DNA from: Nemopilema nomurai | Taxonomy: Eukaryota > Cnidaria > Scyphozoa > Rhizostomeae > Rhizostomatidae | Assembly (NCBI GenBank): GCA_003864495.1 | Contig: ML133421.1 | Location: 1,488,001-1,552,000, forward strand | Length of the DNA stretch: 64,000 nt | Reading direction: 5' to 3' | Shown: positions 1 to 11,741 of the stretch, piece by piece | How the letters are laid out: each line of letters opens with the position of its first letter | Numbering within the stretch: position 1 is the stretch's first letter | Program-made: the position numbers and the translations under genes | Notes under the pieces: generated by a model | Databases searched by the model: none | What the model saw: only the letters and a program-made list of their open reading frames with translations | What the model was told of the DNA's origin: nothing

Positions 1-3000
1 GGGCAATGATGAAGTAGGGCAGGCATTTGTGTCTCTTGCGCTATTACATTCCCCAACCAGGCCTAACTTGCACTGCATCATATGTCCTAACTAAACTGCA
101 TGTTTTTCTCTATCTATTCGCAACCTACAGACAGTTCTAAAAGCATCTGAGCTTTCCCACTGTATGGTATCCCTCTTCACCTCGATCACCAGTATCACCA
201 AACCTCACTTCAGATATCGGTAGGTCTTCCTTGTGTTTGAGGTACCCTGAATCTTCCCTCCATACAAGGTCATTCATATCACAGTTGCAGCTTTTGCCGC
301 CTGCGCAAGAGTTATTCAGCTTACATGCGCAGCCTCTCAGTGTTTTGGAAGCGCCTCCCCAGTACCTCTTTTGCTCGCCGGAAGCCGAGTACCATGCACC
401 ATATGGACGGTTCTCATTTAAATACAATACGCTGCCTTTGCATTCAAATTTGATGTGTTGCTCACAGTTTTTCGAAAACCTGATTATTTCCTTGATTTTA
501 TTCAAAGGAATTTCGTAGTTAATCTTCCGAATATAAGAAAGAGGTGCGTCAGTTCCGCTGAAGGGAGATCTTGCCTCGCTATTGTGTGACACGACAGTCA
601 CTCCCACTCGACTGTGACTGCTCATATCACAAAAAACGCGTGTGGGTTGAGAAATATCTTTGAAAGGTAAATGTTGTAATGCTTCGATTCGGATTGGCCG
701 CTTTCTTTCACCTCCCTACACGTTCGTGGCAGTAGATACCTCACTGTCATAGAATAGCTTATAACCGAAATCTTTGATCTTACGTCACATTTATAAACGT
801 CTTCAGGTTTAAGGCCAGATTTGACCACCAACGTCTGATTGCCATGTGATAATGATGTCTTGTCAGTGACCAAAGCCCCATTCTTTTTCCATGTGGCTGC
901 TATAGGTGCCAATCCCCCCACATATGGACACGAAAGCATCTTTGTTTGGCCTCGAATGGCAGTAATCAACGAAGGCGGTGTCACAATGAACATGAGCTTT
1001 CTTGCAACATGTAACTTGGCCATTGCGGTCGATTCGGCCAGGCTATTCACTGCTTTGCATTCGTAGTCACCACTGTCCTCTACTCCAACTTTTGCGATCT
1101 TCAGTATTTGATTTCTGTCTTGGAATATGGTTCTTGCAGGAATTTGACTGCTGATCTACGAGTCCATGAAATCGCTGGCCAGGGGTGGCCTACCACATTA
1201 CACTGATGACGATGGTGTTCCCTTCCTCACTCCCAACCATTGCTATTTCCATTTCAGCTCTAGCTGGAACTAAAGGAGGGCACCAAATGACAATTCGAAA
1301 TTCAAACATACTGATTTATTTTCCTCTTTGTGAAACTCCTTGATCTTACAAATACTATGATTCACATAAGGATACGCAGCACAATGTAGAAGACTGAAGA
1401 TCCATACACGTAATGACAAATATCAGTATCACATATTAATGAGAGGTAATTAACGAGAAATGAGAATCCAGTTTGCTTGCTAACTGATCTTATTAGTGGA
1501 TGATTGTTGGACGTAGCAATAAGTTTAAATTGCAATAAATGTATATTGCAAGTAACATCTGTTGTAGGAAGGCAATTGATGGAGGGCTTCTGATAGATGT
1601 ACATTGCATTCTCAAAGTACACCAACGATGACATGCATGTTAAACCAATTCAATTTCGATAATATTTACATAGCCCCCTTCATAATTCGGCAGAAACACA
1701 CTCACCATTCACTTCTAGCGTGGCTACCCGGGTGTCTTCTCCGATGAGACTTTTCGCGGTGCAAACAATGTCCCTTTATCTGTGCTCCTCACGTTCTTGA
1801 TCGTCAGCATGCTGCCTCCTGTCCATTCGTACCTCGCATCAACCACCCCCTTCCCCCGTAGAGTAAGGCGCGTCTCTGGCACAGGGCGTCCCGCAGCCTC
1901 GCAGGTAAACGTGACAGTTCTGTTCACCAAAACTGTCTGACTTTGAGGGGGCGTTGTTATCTTTGGTGCGGCTATGGAACACCCCTTTTGTCCCTTGGCT
2001 CCTTTTGGACCCCGTGCTCCACTGTCACCCTTTATGCCTTGGTTACCTGTTGCACCTCTGGCACCCTCTGCTCCTCTTATGCCAGGATCCCCTTTGGTGC
2101 CCTTGAAGCCCATTGGCCCAGCCTTTCCTCGACTACCTTTATGGCCTTGTGGTCCAACAGGGCCTGGTCTCCCTTGTGGTCCAACAGGGCCTGGTCTCCC
2201 TTGCGGTCCAACGGGGCCTGGTCTCCCTGGTGGTCCAGCAGGGCCTGGCAGATAATGTGGCCTGTGAAAACTGATAGGTAGTACAAGACTTCCGTTGAGG
2301 ATGTTCAACATCAGTCTCAAGTTTTGTGAAATTTGATCGTCTTGATTTACGCCCCGTTTCTTCCGTCTGTTGATGGTTCCTGTGTATAAAATTCCAGACG
2401 ATTGGCGAAGAGTCATTATGCTCGTTTGGTGATTTACTCGCAAAAATGTTTAACGCGCACAAGGGTAGCATGCTCCCAATCTTGTGGCAGGTCCCCTCAA
2501 GGACAGCCATGGTGCCCATTTGTTAGGACTTGCTCAGTACTTTACATCGATGGCTAAATCACTTGAGCCTGCCCTCTTGCGTTAAACATACCCAGAGTAT
2601 ATGGCCCAATTTCGAAAACTTTCAAAATGTATGGCCTCATCATATTTACAGCCTATTGCTTAAGTGAAGCAGTAATTTCGGTCAAGAGAGGATCTACATG
2701 ATGAATCTGTTGGAAGTATTGAGGGGTAGATTTGCTAGAGATCTTTATTTAGACCGGGCTTGTAAGAGAGGAATTATCAAAAAAGGAGACTTAATTTTAT
2801 GGTACCGATCCTATTCCTAAATCTGTTTTTCCAGCCCTCTTCCATTTGGCTGAGAAGATGCACTCGACCTTCCTATTGGCCATATTTGTTGACAGGATGC
2901 TCCTATCTAATCTAAGTTCGTACTCAAAATTCGCAACGTTCGGAAATTGTGTACTCAACACAGACACAATCTACCTAGGAAGAGCAACAGCAACGGATAA

Positions 3001-3735
3001 AAATATTCAGTTGTACCTTGAATACTTCTCACGATGCCTTCCGTTTCCTGAACTTGTCTCTGCTCATTCCTGCAGCACCTCTCAAGATTACTAAGTCTCT
3101 TCTCGAGCCTGTGGTACACCTTGCTTTCAATTTGCTCAATCGACCTCTCCAGCTGCCTTGTAATCGTCACTGTGTACAAGGAAAGAGTTCCAAGACACAT
3201 AACGAACACAGCATATTGCAGGATTGTGTTTGCTGCACTGGGCTGTTGTTGATTCCCCATAACCCGGTGCCTGACACTGTTGACTCTTGCTTCGAAACAG
3301 CTTCAATCTTTTTTGAAGGCCAAACTGCGTATACATGCAAAGTGTTACGTATTCCGTTGTGTGCGGTTATGATCTCCCCACACCACTAGAGATAAAGCCC
3401 ATTGTTTTGTTATGTGTCCTGTCTCGTAGGCTGGCTGCAACTGAAGGGCTAAATTGAAAGTTGTTTACTAAACAGTAGAAACATGTGCTGCTTTTTTTAG
3501 AACTTATAATGACAAGAGAAAATGAAGTGTTACATGGACTGTGTCTGTATAAGTTTGTCTGGAAATTTATGACAGTTTAATAAGCAATCTGTTGGTGGGA
3601 ACCTTCTATGGACCCCTCCCCCCAGATGGAAACAAGCTGGTGTCATTCAGCCAAAAACATTTACAGCAAAATCTAAAGAAGTATCTGTAGAAATCGCTAC
3701 GAAAACATCATACCAATGTTCTTAAAAAGCTGAAA
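1..3735. repeat. Left unit of a 5.2 kb tandem duplication
   Basis: Bases from 1 match those from 5168 (offset 5,167), rising to offset 5,225 by the end of the gene through four 1-base gaps and one 54-base gap. Identity is near 99% up to about 3430. After a roughly 70-base break it resumes at only about 80% from 3505 to 3735, against 9068 to 9300. The left boundary is cut by the window edge. Confidence 0.9.
137..3260 (-). pseudogene. Left tandem copy of collagen-Ig-fibrinogen-like membrane protein gene, frameshifted
   Basis: Exons by comparison with the right copy: 3260-3017, 2436-1706 and 1269-137. Exon 1 encodes the same cytoplasmic start, membrane segment and coiled coil as the right copy, and the splice sites match. 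Relative to the right copy there are four single-base deletions inside coding sequence: near 652 (T run), near 1150, near 1203 and at 1772-1774 (CCC against CCCC). Each shifts the frame, breaking Ig domains 1 to 3 and the entry to the last domain. The collagen part also lacks 54 bp, exactly six Gly-X-Y triplets, in frame. The C-terminal domain still reads openly from 625 to 137 with a few amino-acid changes. Either a young pseudogene or a consensus error in a long-read assembly: two of the four deletions lie in homopolymers. If the deletions are errors, this is a second functional gene. Confidence 0.7.
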
Positions 3736-5167
3736 AATACTCATTGGATTAGACGATCTGACCTGTACACAAAATTCATTGGCTGTAAAAACAATAGTTT
3801 TCTGTTCAGTAGATTATTATTACAAGCCCTCCATACAAGATACCAGCATCTCCGTAGAACCAAAAGGAAGCAAAGTTTTCTGTGCATTCTTTAGATAAAA
3901 TGAACCTGAACGCGATAAAAGAATGAATTTCTCACAATATACAATAAATATCAATTGAATGAATGCGTGATACCTTGATGCTATCCAATCAACAGTTGAT
4001 GCACAGCGCTTGCTTGCCCAGACAGCCAGTGGCCCAACCAGGAGGCTCATTGCAGTAGGGTAGGAATCAAATCAAGAAATAGTGTCAGAATTCCAGGTGT
4101 ACATATTTCGAGAATGAACAGTGCTCCAGCTGTGTTTTGAGTGTCGAGGTGTTTTACGTATGAACTGCAAAGAGCCTTGCAAAATTGACTCCGATTTGCA
4201 AATCAATGATATCCTTTAAAATTGCCGTTTAATTTGCCAGTTTTTGAGACATGTTTGCCTTCTAATTGACATGTACTCTGTTGCCAAATTTGGTCTTGAT
4301 CCAATAAATATTTGTTTTTCCAAGTCTTTTGACACACAAAATAGACAACTAACGTCATAGAACGATATAGTAAATGACGCCATCAACTTTTACATATATT
4401 TTTGTATAATTGTCAAACAAGTCTCAATTTAGCTTGACTCGAAAAATACAATAGCTCAAGTAATTTTGCTAAATCAATACTTTTCCTAAAATACTTTCTC
4501 CTGAAATTTTTGTGGCAAAGGTGAAAAGCACCTTAAGTTTGATACCAGTTTCTCAAAAGGTGCCCAATCTAATTGAAGTAAATCTTTAGTATGTTGTTCT
4601 AGACTCTTGAGAGATGCGATAAAAAGTGGAATTGTCTTGAAACGGGATATCGGTGGAAGCTATAGGTATATAGTGATGTTTATCGAATGATTGTTTCATT
4701 TAATTTGTCAGCCTTTAGTAGTCACTTTTCGACGTTTGCATGCTTGGAGGAGTGTCGGAGGAAAAAACTCTAATTTTGACAAAAACTGTCAAGGTTTGTA
4801 CAAGAGAGTGCCTGTTCACACAATGCTTTAACTTCATCACCCGAATGATAGGAAACTAGGAGAGCTCGAAAATTCACATTGAATTAAAAAGCAATGCATT
4901 GAATTGAAAAGGACATGGGCTAGGCAGTGCATGTCTCTCTAAACAACGGCTAAAATGAATTAATGGTCCTGCTTTCCTTCTTATCAATGCTCGATTTTTG
5001 ATCAGTTACCTTAAACTGTTGCGAACTCTTGCAATAATTACAGGAAACGTATAACTTCTTCTTACAGACTTCTTCTTACTTTTTGCAATGATCATTTGGA
5101 CTTATGTTGAATTCCGCTTTCTAAGAAACTGCTTAGATATTAGGTAAAACGTAATAGAAGAAGCCTT
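3736..5167. other. Spacer between tandem gene copies
   Basis: AT-rich non-coding sequence. No open frame with exon-like flanks and no repeat shared with the sequence after the right copy was seen. It would hold the 3' flank of the right copy and the promoter side of the left copy. Confidence 0.6.
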
Positions 5168-8100
5168 GGGCAATGATGAAGTAGGGCAGGCATTTGTGTC
5201 TCTTGCGCTATTACATTCCCCAACCAGGCCTAACTTGCACTGCATCATATGTCCTAACTAAACTGCATGTTTTTCTCTATATATTCGCAACCTACGGACA
5301 GTTCTAAAAGCATCTGAGCTTTCCCACTGTATGGTATCCCTCTTCACCTGAACTACCAGTATCACCAAACCTCACTTCAGATATCGGTAGGTCTTCCTTG
5401 TGTTTGAGGTACCCTGAATCTTCCCTCCATACAAGGTCATTCATATCACAGTTGCAGCTTTTGCCGCCTGCGCAAGAGTTATTCAGCTTACATGCGCAGC
5501 CTCTCAGTGTTTTGGAAGCGCCTCCCCAGTACCTCTTTTGCTCGCCGGAAGCCGAGTACCATGCACCATATGGACGGTTCTCATTTAAATACAATACGCT
5601 GCCTTTGCATTCAAATTTGATGTGTTGCTCACAGTTTTTCGAAAACCTGATTATTTCCTTGATTTTATTCAAAGGAATTTCGTAGTCAATCTTCCGAATA
5701 TAAGAAAGATGTGCCTCAATTCCGCTGAAGGGAGATCTTGCCTCGCTATTGTGTGACACGACAGTCACTCCCACTCGACTGTGACTGCTCATATCACAAA
5801 AAACGCGTGTGGGTTGAGAAATATCTTTTGAAAGGTAAATGTTGTAATGCTTCGATTCGGATTGGCCGCTTTCTTTCACCTCCCTACACGTTCGTGGCAG
5901 TAGATACCTCACTGTCATAGAATAGCTTATAACCGAAATCTTTGATCTTACGTCACATTTATAAACGTCTTCAGGTTTAAGGCCAGATTTGACCACCAAC
6001 GTCTGATTGCCATGTGATAATGATGTCTTGTCAGTGACCAAAGCCCCATTCTTTTTCCATGTGGCTGCTATAGGTGCCAATCCCCCCACATATGGACACG
6101 AAAGCATCTTTGTTTGGCCTCGAATGGCAGTAATCAACGAAGGCGGTGTCACAATGAACATGAGCTTTCTTGCAACATGTAACTTGGCCATTGCGGTCGA
6201 TTCGGCCAGGCTATTCACTGCTTTGCATTCGTAGTCACCACTGTCCTCTACTCCAACTTTTGCGATCTTCAGTATTTGATTTCTGTCTTGGAATATGGTT
6301 CTTGCAGGAATTTGGCTGGCTGATCTACGAGTCCATGAAATCGCTGGCCAGGGGTGGCCTACCACATTACATCTGATGACGATGGTGTTCCCTTCCTCAC
6401 TCCCAACCATTGCTATTTCCATTTCAGCTCTAGCTGGAACTAAAGGAGGGCACCAAATGACAATTCGAAATTCAAACATACTGATTTATTTTCCTCTTTG
6501 TGAAACTCCTTGATCTTACAAATACTATGATTCACATAAGGATACGCAGCACAATGTAGAAGACTGAAGATCCATACACGTAATGACAAATATCAGTATC
6601 ACATATTAATGAGAGGTAATTAACGAGAAATGAGAATCCAGTTTGCTTGCTAACTGATCTTATTAGTGGATGATTGTTGGACGTAGCAATAAGTTTAAAT
6701 TGCAATAAATGTATATTGCAAGTAACATCTGTTGTAGGAAGGCAATTGATGGAGGGCTTCTGATAGATGTACATTGCATTCTCAAAGTACACCAACGATG
6801 ACATGCATGTTAAACCAATTCAATTTCGATAATATTTACATAGCCCCCTTCATAATTCGGCAGAAACACACTCACCATTCACTTCTAGCGTGGCTACCCG
6901 GGTGTCTTCTCCGATGAGACTTTTCGCGGTGCAAACAATGTCCCCTTTATCTGTGCTCCTCACGTTCTTGATCGTCAGCATGCTGCCTCCTGTCCATTCG
7001 TACCTCGCATCAACCACCCCCTTCCCCCGTAGGGTAAGGCGCGTCTCTGGCACAGGGCGTCCCGCAGCCTCGCAGGTAAACGTGACAGTTCTGTTCACCA
7101 AAACTGTCTGACTTTGAGGGGGCGTTGTTATCTTTGGTGCGGCTATGGAACACCCCTTTTGTCCCTTGGCTCCTTTTGGACCCCGTGCTCCACTGTCACC
7201 CTTTATGCCTTGGTTACCTGTTGCACCTCTGGCACCCTCTGCTCCTCTTATGCCAGGATCCCCTTTGGTGCCCTTGAAGCCCATTGGCCCAGCCTTTCCT
7301 CGAATACCTTTATGGCCTTGTGGTCCAACAGGGCCTGGTCTCCCTTGTGGTCCAACAGGGCCTGGTCTCCCTGGTGGTCCAGCAAGGCCTGGTATCCCTT
7401 GTGGTCCAACAGGGCCTGGTCTCCCTTGCGGTCCAACGGGGCCTGGTCTCCCTGGTGGTCCAGCAGGGCCTGGCAGATAATGTGGCCTGTGAAAACTGAT
7501 AGGTAGTACAAGACTTCCGTTGAGGATGTTCAACATCAGTCTCAAGTTTTGTGAAATTTGATCGTCTTGATTTACGCCCCGTTTCTTCCGTCTGTTGATG
7601 GTTCCTGTGTATAAAATTCCAGACGATTGGCGAAGAGTCATTATGCTCGTTTGGTGATTTACTCGCAAAAATGTTTAACGCGCACAAGGGTAGCATGCTC
7701 CCAATCTTGTGGCAGGTCCCCTCAAGGACAGCCACGGTGCCCATTTGTTAGGACTTGCTCAGTACTTTACATCGATGGCTAAATCACTTGAGCCTGCCCT
7801 CTCGCATTAAACATACCCAGAGTATATGGCCCAATTTCGAAAACTTTCAAAATGTATGGCCTCATCATATTTACAGCCTATTGCTTAAGTGAAGCAGTAA
7901 TTTCGGTCAAGAGAGGATCTACATGATGAATCTGTTGGAAGTATTGAGGGGTAGATTTGCTAGAGATCTTTATTTAGACCGGGCTTGTAAGAGAGGAATT
8001 ATCAAAAAAGGAGACTTAATTTTATGGTACCGATCCTATTCCTAAATCTGTTTTTCCAGCCCTCTTCCATTTGGCTGAGAAGATGCACTCGACCTTCCTA

Positions 8101-9305
8101 TTGGCCATATTTGTTGACAGGATGCTCCTATCTAATCTAAGGTCGTACTCAAAATTCGCAACGTTCGGAAATTGTGTACTCAACACAGACACAATCTACC
8201 TAGGAAGAGCAACAGCAACGGATAAAAATATTCAATTGTACCTTGAATACTTCTCACGATGCCTTCCGTTTCCTGAACTTGTCTCTGCTCATTCCTGCAG
8301 CACCTCTCAAGATTACTAAGTCTCTTCTCGAACCTGTGATACACCTTGCTTTCAATTTGCTCAATCGACCTCTCCAGCTGCCTTGTAATCGTCACTGTGT
8401 ACAAGGAAAGAGTTCCAAGACACATAACGAACACAGCATATTGCAGGATTGTGTTTGCTGCACTGGGCTGTTGTTGATTCCCCATAACCCGGTGCCTGAC
8501 ACTGTTGACTCTTGCTTCGAAACAGCTTCAATCTTTTTTGAAGGCCAAACTGCGTATACATGCAAAGTGTTACGTATTCCGTTGTGTGCGGTTATGATCT
8601 CCCCACACCACTAGAGATAAAGCCCATTGTTATGTTATGTCTCTTAGGCTGGCTGCAACTGAAGAGCTTCTCTTTTCGATCATTTCGGCTTTAGAGCCCC
8701 CCTCGTTTACACCATTCATATGTGGCCTTTCCTGTAGTCTATTCAATCGCTCTTTTTTCTACTTAATCCAGGCATCCAGGGCTACAGATGAGGCCAAAAT
8801 ATTTGCGTGAAGGGGCGAACTTTGATGCAAAAATGCGATGGAAAGAACTAAGAAAATTTGAAATACTATCCAAGAAAAGAGTTATTACTGTCCTTGTTGT
8901 AGATGTTAAGGTTTAGGAGGACGTAGCCATAATTATAAGTTGTCTAGATAATAATCAAGTAAAATATTAGCAGCATTTATATTACTCAAAACTCAGCAAT
9001 AATCAATTGAACTAAAAAAATGATGTGTCAGCAGAAAGATAGAGGTTGATTGATTTGTGCTTAAGTTTATAATGACAAGAAAAAGGAAGTGTTACATGGA
9101 CTGTGTCTGTATAAGTTTGGCCAAGAATTTTCGACATTTTACTAAGCGATCTGAGGCTGGAACCCTTTTATGGACAACCCCCCTTCCCAAGATGAAAACA
9201 AGCTGATTTCAGTAAGACAGATAATTTACAACACAATCTAAAGAAGCATCTGAAGAAACTGGTGAGGAAATATCATACAAATGTTCTAAAAATGCGCTAC
9301 TTACA
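5168..9305. repeat. Right unit of the 5.2 kb tandem duplication
   Basis: Partner of the unit at 1-3735. It begins at GGGCAATGATGAAG, as the window does. It contains about 360 extra bases (roughly 8665-9060) between the near-identical gene part and the diverged flank, and holds the open copy of the gene. Confidence 0.9.
5304..8485 (-). CDS. Type II membrane protein with coiled coil, collagen repeat, three Ig domains and fibrinogen-like C-terminus
   Basis: Three exons, 8485-8242, 7661-6876 and 6439-5304, join in phase to 2,166 nt, giving 721 aa. Start ATG at 8485. Residues 12-30 form a hydrophobic stretch with no signal cleavage motif, so a type II signal anchor is likely. A heptad-like charged segment follows (about 33-80). 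Exon 2 opens with a basic linker (RRKKRG, a possible furin-type site), then about 34 Gly-X-Y triplets and Ig domain 1. Exon 3 carries Ig domains 2 and 3 and a domain beginning TCREVKES with VFCDM, and ending [26 protein letters not shown]. That ending resembles the fibrinogen-like module of contactin-associated proteins (neurexin IV). Layout resembles gliomedin and colmedins but with a different terminal domain. Role inferred: cell-surface or shed matrix/adhesion protein. Donors are GTAC (8241) and GTGAGT (6875); acceptors GCGAG and CTTTAG. The first acceptor is the least certain. Confidence 0.85.
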
Positions 9306-10241
9306 GCTTCGACAGTTGTTTTTAATTAACCAATAACAACGTCCTCACGTTCATCATGACCACCAGGATCAATTGATAACCTGGGTTATCTTTTAGGCAA
9401 ATTTCGTCCTTTGGAATTCCTTCGAATGAATCAGCATCCTCTAGAAATTTTGGCACACAAGTAAATCCTTAGAAGAGCCGTATTTATGCACCATCACCTT
9501 TCATCGTAAATTTCATCAAGTGACCCACTCAATGTGCATACTTTAGAACTCTTTAGAATAAGTTCCTCTGGCACATTCTAAATAACATTCTAAATTCGTC
9601 AACAGCCCCCAAGAAGTAAAAACATAATAAGCTACCACTAAACTGTCACATTTAGCGTTTTTGGCATCTGTTGCTAACGAGGGGGTTGCAAGAGAGGGGG
9701 CTTACTTCAAATTCCTTCTTGATAAGGTACTGGTGAGCCCCCAATTCACTGAGTTAATTATTTAACTAAAAACATTGCTGTCAGTGAGGGTAGCTTATTA
9801 AAGCGCCTTTATATTAAGTGACTTGTTGTCTTATTATATTAGATGTGAAATATAAAAATCATTAGCTCTGCAAAGATATTTTACTTGGGGATAAAAGAAT
9901 CCCAGAAAAGAGATAAATTTTAAGTTACAATACTTTTTGGAAAGTTTTTTCCTTGTTATTTGACATTGCCAACGATACTGACTGTCCTCGTTCTGATGAC
10001 ATTGGCTATTGGCAAAATTGTGACTTTGAAACTAGCTGTATTAGAATCGAGGCACTGTCAGAAGCGAGTTTAAATAGCGTGCCAGTTTCCCTCAAAACAA
10101 ATTGTTTTGTAAATTAAAGACATAGTCACTTCCACCAACCTTTGCAAAGGTCTGGCTTTCTTCAGAAGAGTGGATAAAATAAAACTTGGGTAGGGCAGAA
10201 AAATATTACAAACCTGTGAGTCTTTTTCTTTTGTTTGGGCA
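8640..10241. other. Upstream flank of the right collagen-Ig gene
   Basis: Mostly featureless AT-rich DNA. It includes a stretch (9068-9300) about 80% identical to 3505-3735. It should contain the promoter of the gene starting at 8485, but no recognisable core promoter motif was seen. Confidence 0.5.
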
Positions 10242-10387
10242 TCAAAGATTGTTGAAAATAGCGGCTCTTGCAGCCCAATCTGTTCCTTTTTTCTCCTTTA
10301 TTTCTTTCCGTTTTGGTTTGGGTAAAGCTGCATTCTTTTTCAAGATTGGGTCAACATGTTGATGTGCTTCTGGGACAGCAACTGGCT
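10242..10387 (-). CDS. Candidate terminal exon of an unrecognised gene
   Basis: After an acceptor-like TTTGACCAG on the minus strand, an open frame of about 48 codons runs to TGA at 10244-10242. It is rich in Lys and Pro, with a short basic run (KPKRKEIKEKK) and the end DWAARAAIFNNL. Codon choice and composition look coding, but no family was recognised. Further 5' exons would lie at higher coordinates, beyond the LTR element that starts at 10560. A short open stretch near 10559-10495 on this strand could be one of them; phase could not be confirmed because the donor there is weak. Confidence 0.3.
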
Positions 10388-10559
10388 CTGGTCAAAACAA
10401 AGGGATTTATTCTTTGAAAACGCTAAAAAAGCACTGCTATGAATTCAGTTTATGTAATTATAAGATTGCCGTAATCAGGACGAGAAAAACCCCAACAAGA
10501 TCAGATGAAAGAAGACAGAATTTTCTGTTGCCAAGATCCTTTAATTCGTTGCCTACGTA

Positions 10560-10779
10560 TGTAATGTACTAGCCTGTAATCAATCTATATGTCATCATCT
10601 CTGTATCATGTTTGTAATGTACTGCTGTCACTATGCTTTGTACTCTGTTGTTGTTGATTGATTGTAACCAGATTCGTGTATTATAAGTAATCGTAATTAA
10701 CAATGTAAGTTAGTCGTGATTCAGAATATGATGAATACAGGCGTATAAACCAGTGTCTTTTATTAGCGTTAACGCTACA
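10560..10779 (+). repeat. 5' LTR
   Basis: 220 bp, starting TG and ending CA. Identical to 15615-15834 except at 10626-10629 (TGTC against ATAT). It should contain the element promoter. Confidence 0.95.
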
Positions 10780-10797
10780 TTTTGGTGACAGGAATGG
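10780..10797 (+). other. Likely tRNA primer binding site
   Basis: Directly after the 5' LTR comes TTTTGGTGACAGGAATGG. TGG fits the complement of a tRNA CCA end, followed by GACAGG. The priming tRNA was not identified. The gag ATG (10794) lies inside or at the edge of this site, an unusually short leader. Confidence 0.6.
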
Positions 10798-11741
10798 CGA
10801 CCAACATTATTCCGGAACGATTCAGCTCTGGCGATTTCCTTTCGTGGTTTCGCCATTTTGAGCGCTGTGCTCAAGCCAACTCGTGGAATGAGGAAACCCG
10901 CTTGTGCAAACTGCCCGCTTTTCTACAAGGACCGGCCGCATCCTATTTCGAGTCACTGGCCGCTGGTGATCGCACCACGTACCAAGATTTGGTCGACGGC
11001 CTGAAGAACTGTTTTGCCCCTGCAGTAAACCGGGAACTGTATTATCGAGAGTTTGAGGAACACCGTTTACGACCAACAGAGGACCCCACCCTTTACTTGT
11101 GGCGGCTTAAAGATGCCCTCCACCTCGCTGAACCGGATTTATCCGAAGATGCCTTTGATGCCCTTTTGCGACGCCAGTTCTTCAAAGGCCTACCTAATGT
11201 TGTCCAGCTGAAGCTTTTGGAATCCCATCCTACCCCAGGATTGGACGAAATGTTGGCGTTTTCGAAACGGTTTCGATCGCTTCAAGTTTTGCCCTCCGGC
11301 AATCCTGCATGTGCTACTACCACCCATGCCGTGCCTCCACAGTTTCCTTGCGATGAGCCGCAATGCAAGTCACGCGATGACCTACAAATGTTGTTGACCC
11401 AAGTTGTGGAAGGCCAGAACCAATTGATCGCAGCTATCGGTGAATCAAGGAGTAGCAGTCGGCCAGAAATTCGTTGTTTCGAGTGCCATGAAGTGGGCCA
11501 CATGAGACGGCACTGTCCACGCCGAAGACGTTCTGGAAAGGGAAATCGCCAATGCTCACTTTGTTCTGGATGGGGACACAACGAAAGTATCTGTGCAAAC
11601 AACAAGGGCCGATTCACCCAGGAAGGTAACGGGCCTAGGCCCTCTCCATTTCCGGACAATCAACAATTTGTTAATTCAGCTAGGCCTCATTATATAAATG
11701 GTAGTAAGGCGTCTTTAAACTTCCAGGGGGTGCCTCGTTAA
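10794..11741 (+). CDS. gag: Gag protein of Ty3/gypsy element
   Basis: 315 aa from ATG 10794. The N-terminal two thirds is a retrotransposon capsid-type region (LPAFLQGPAASYFESL, YYREFEEHRLRPTEDP). The C-terminal part has two CCHC zinc knuckles, CFECHEVGHMRRHC and CSLCSGWGHNESIC, separated by a basic linker; these bind the element RNA during particle assembly. The end overlaps the pol frame by 34 bases (11708-11741), where the frameshift signal lies. The frame is intact throughout. Confidence 0.93.
   Translation: MATNIIPERFSSGDFLSWFRHFERCAQANSWNEETRLCKLPAFLQGPAASYFESLAAGDRTTYQDLVDGLKNCFAPAVNRELYYREFEEHRLRPTEDPTLYLWRLKDALHLAEPDLSEDAFDALLRRQFFKGLPNVVQLKLLESHPTPGLDEMLAFSKRFRSLQVLPSGNPACATTTHAVPPQFPCDEPQCKSRDDLQMLLTQVVEGQNQLIAAIGESRSSSRPEIRCFECHEVGHMRRHCPRRRRSGKGNRQCSLCSGWGHNESICANNKGRFTQEGNGPRPSPFPDNQQFVNSARPHYINGSKASLNFQGVPR

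Noticed and set aside
231..518. Open frames on the plus strand through both collagen-Ig copies (for example 1943-2281 and 7114-7506, proline/tryptophan-rich)
   Set aside because: They are antisense shadows of the collagen triplets and Ig exons; their repeat pattern follows from Gly-X-Y codons read backwards.
1362..1634. 90-codon minus-strand frame inside the last intron, present in both copies (also 6532-6804)
   Set aside because: It lies wholly between the well-placed donor and acceptor of that intron, and its conservation only reflects the near-identity of the whole duplicated unit.
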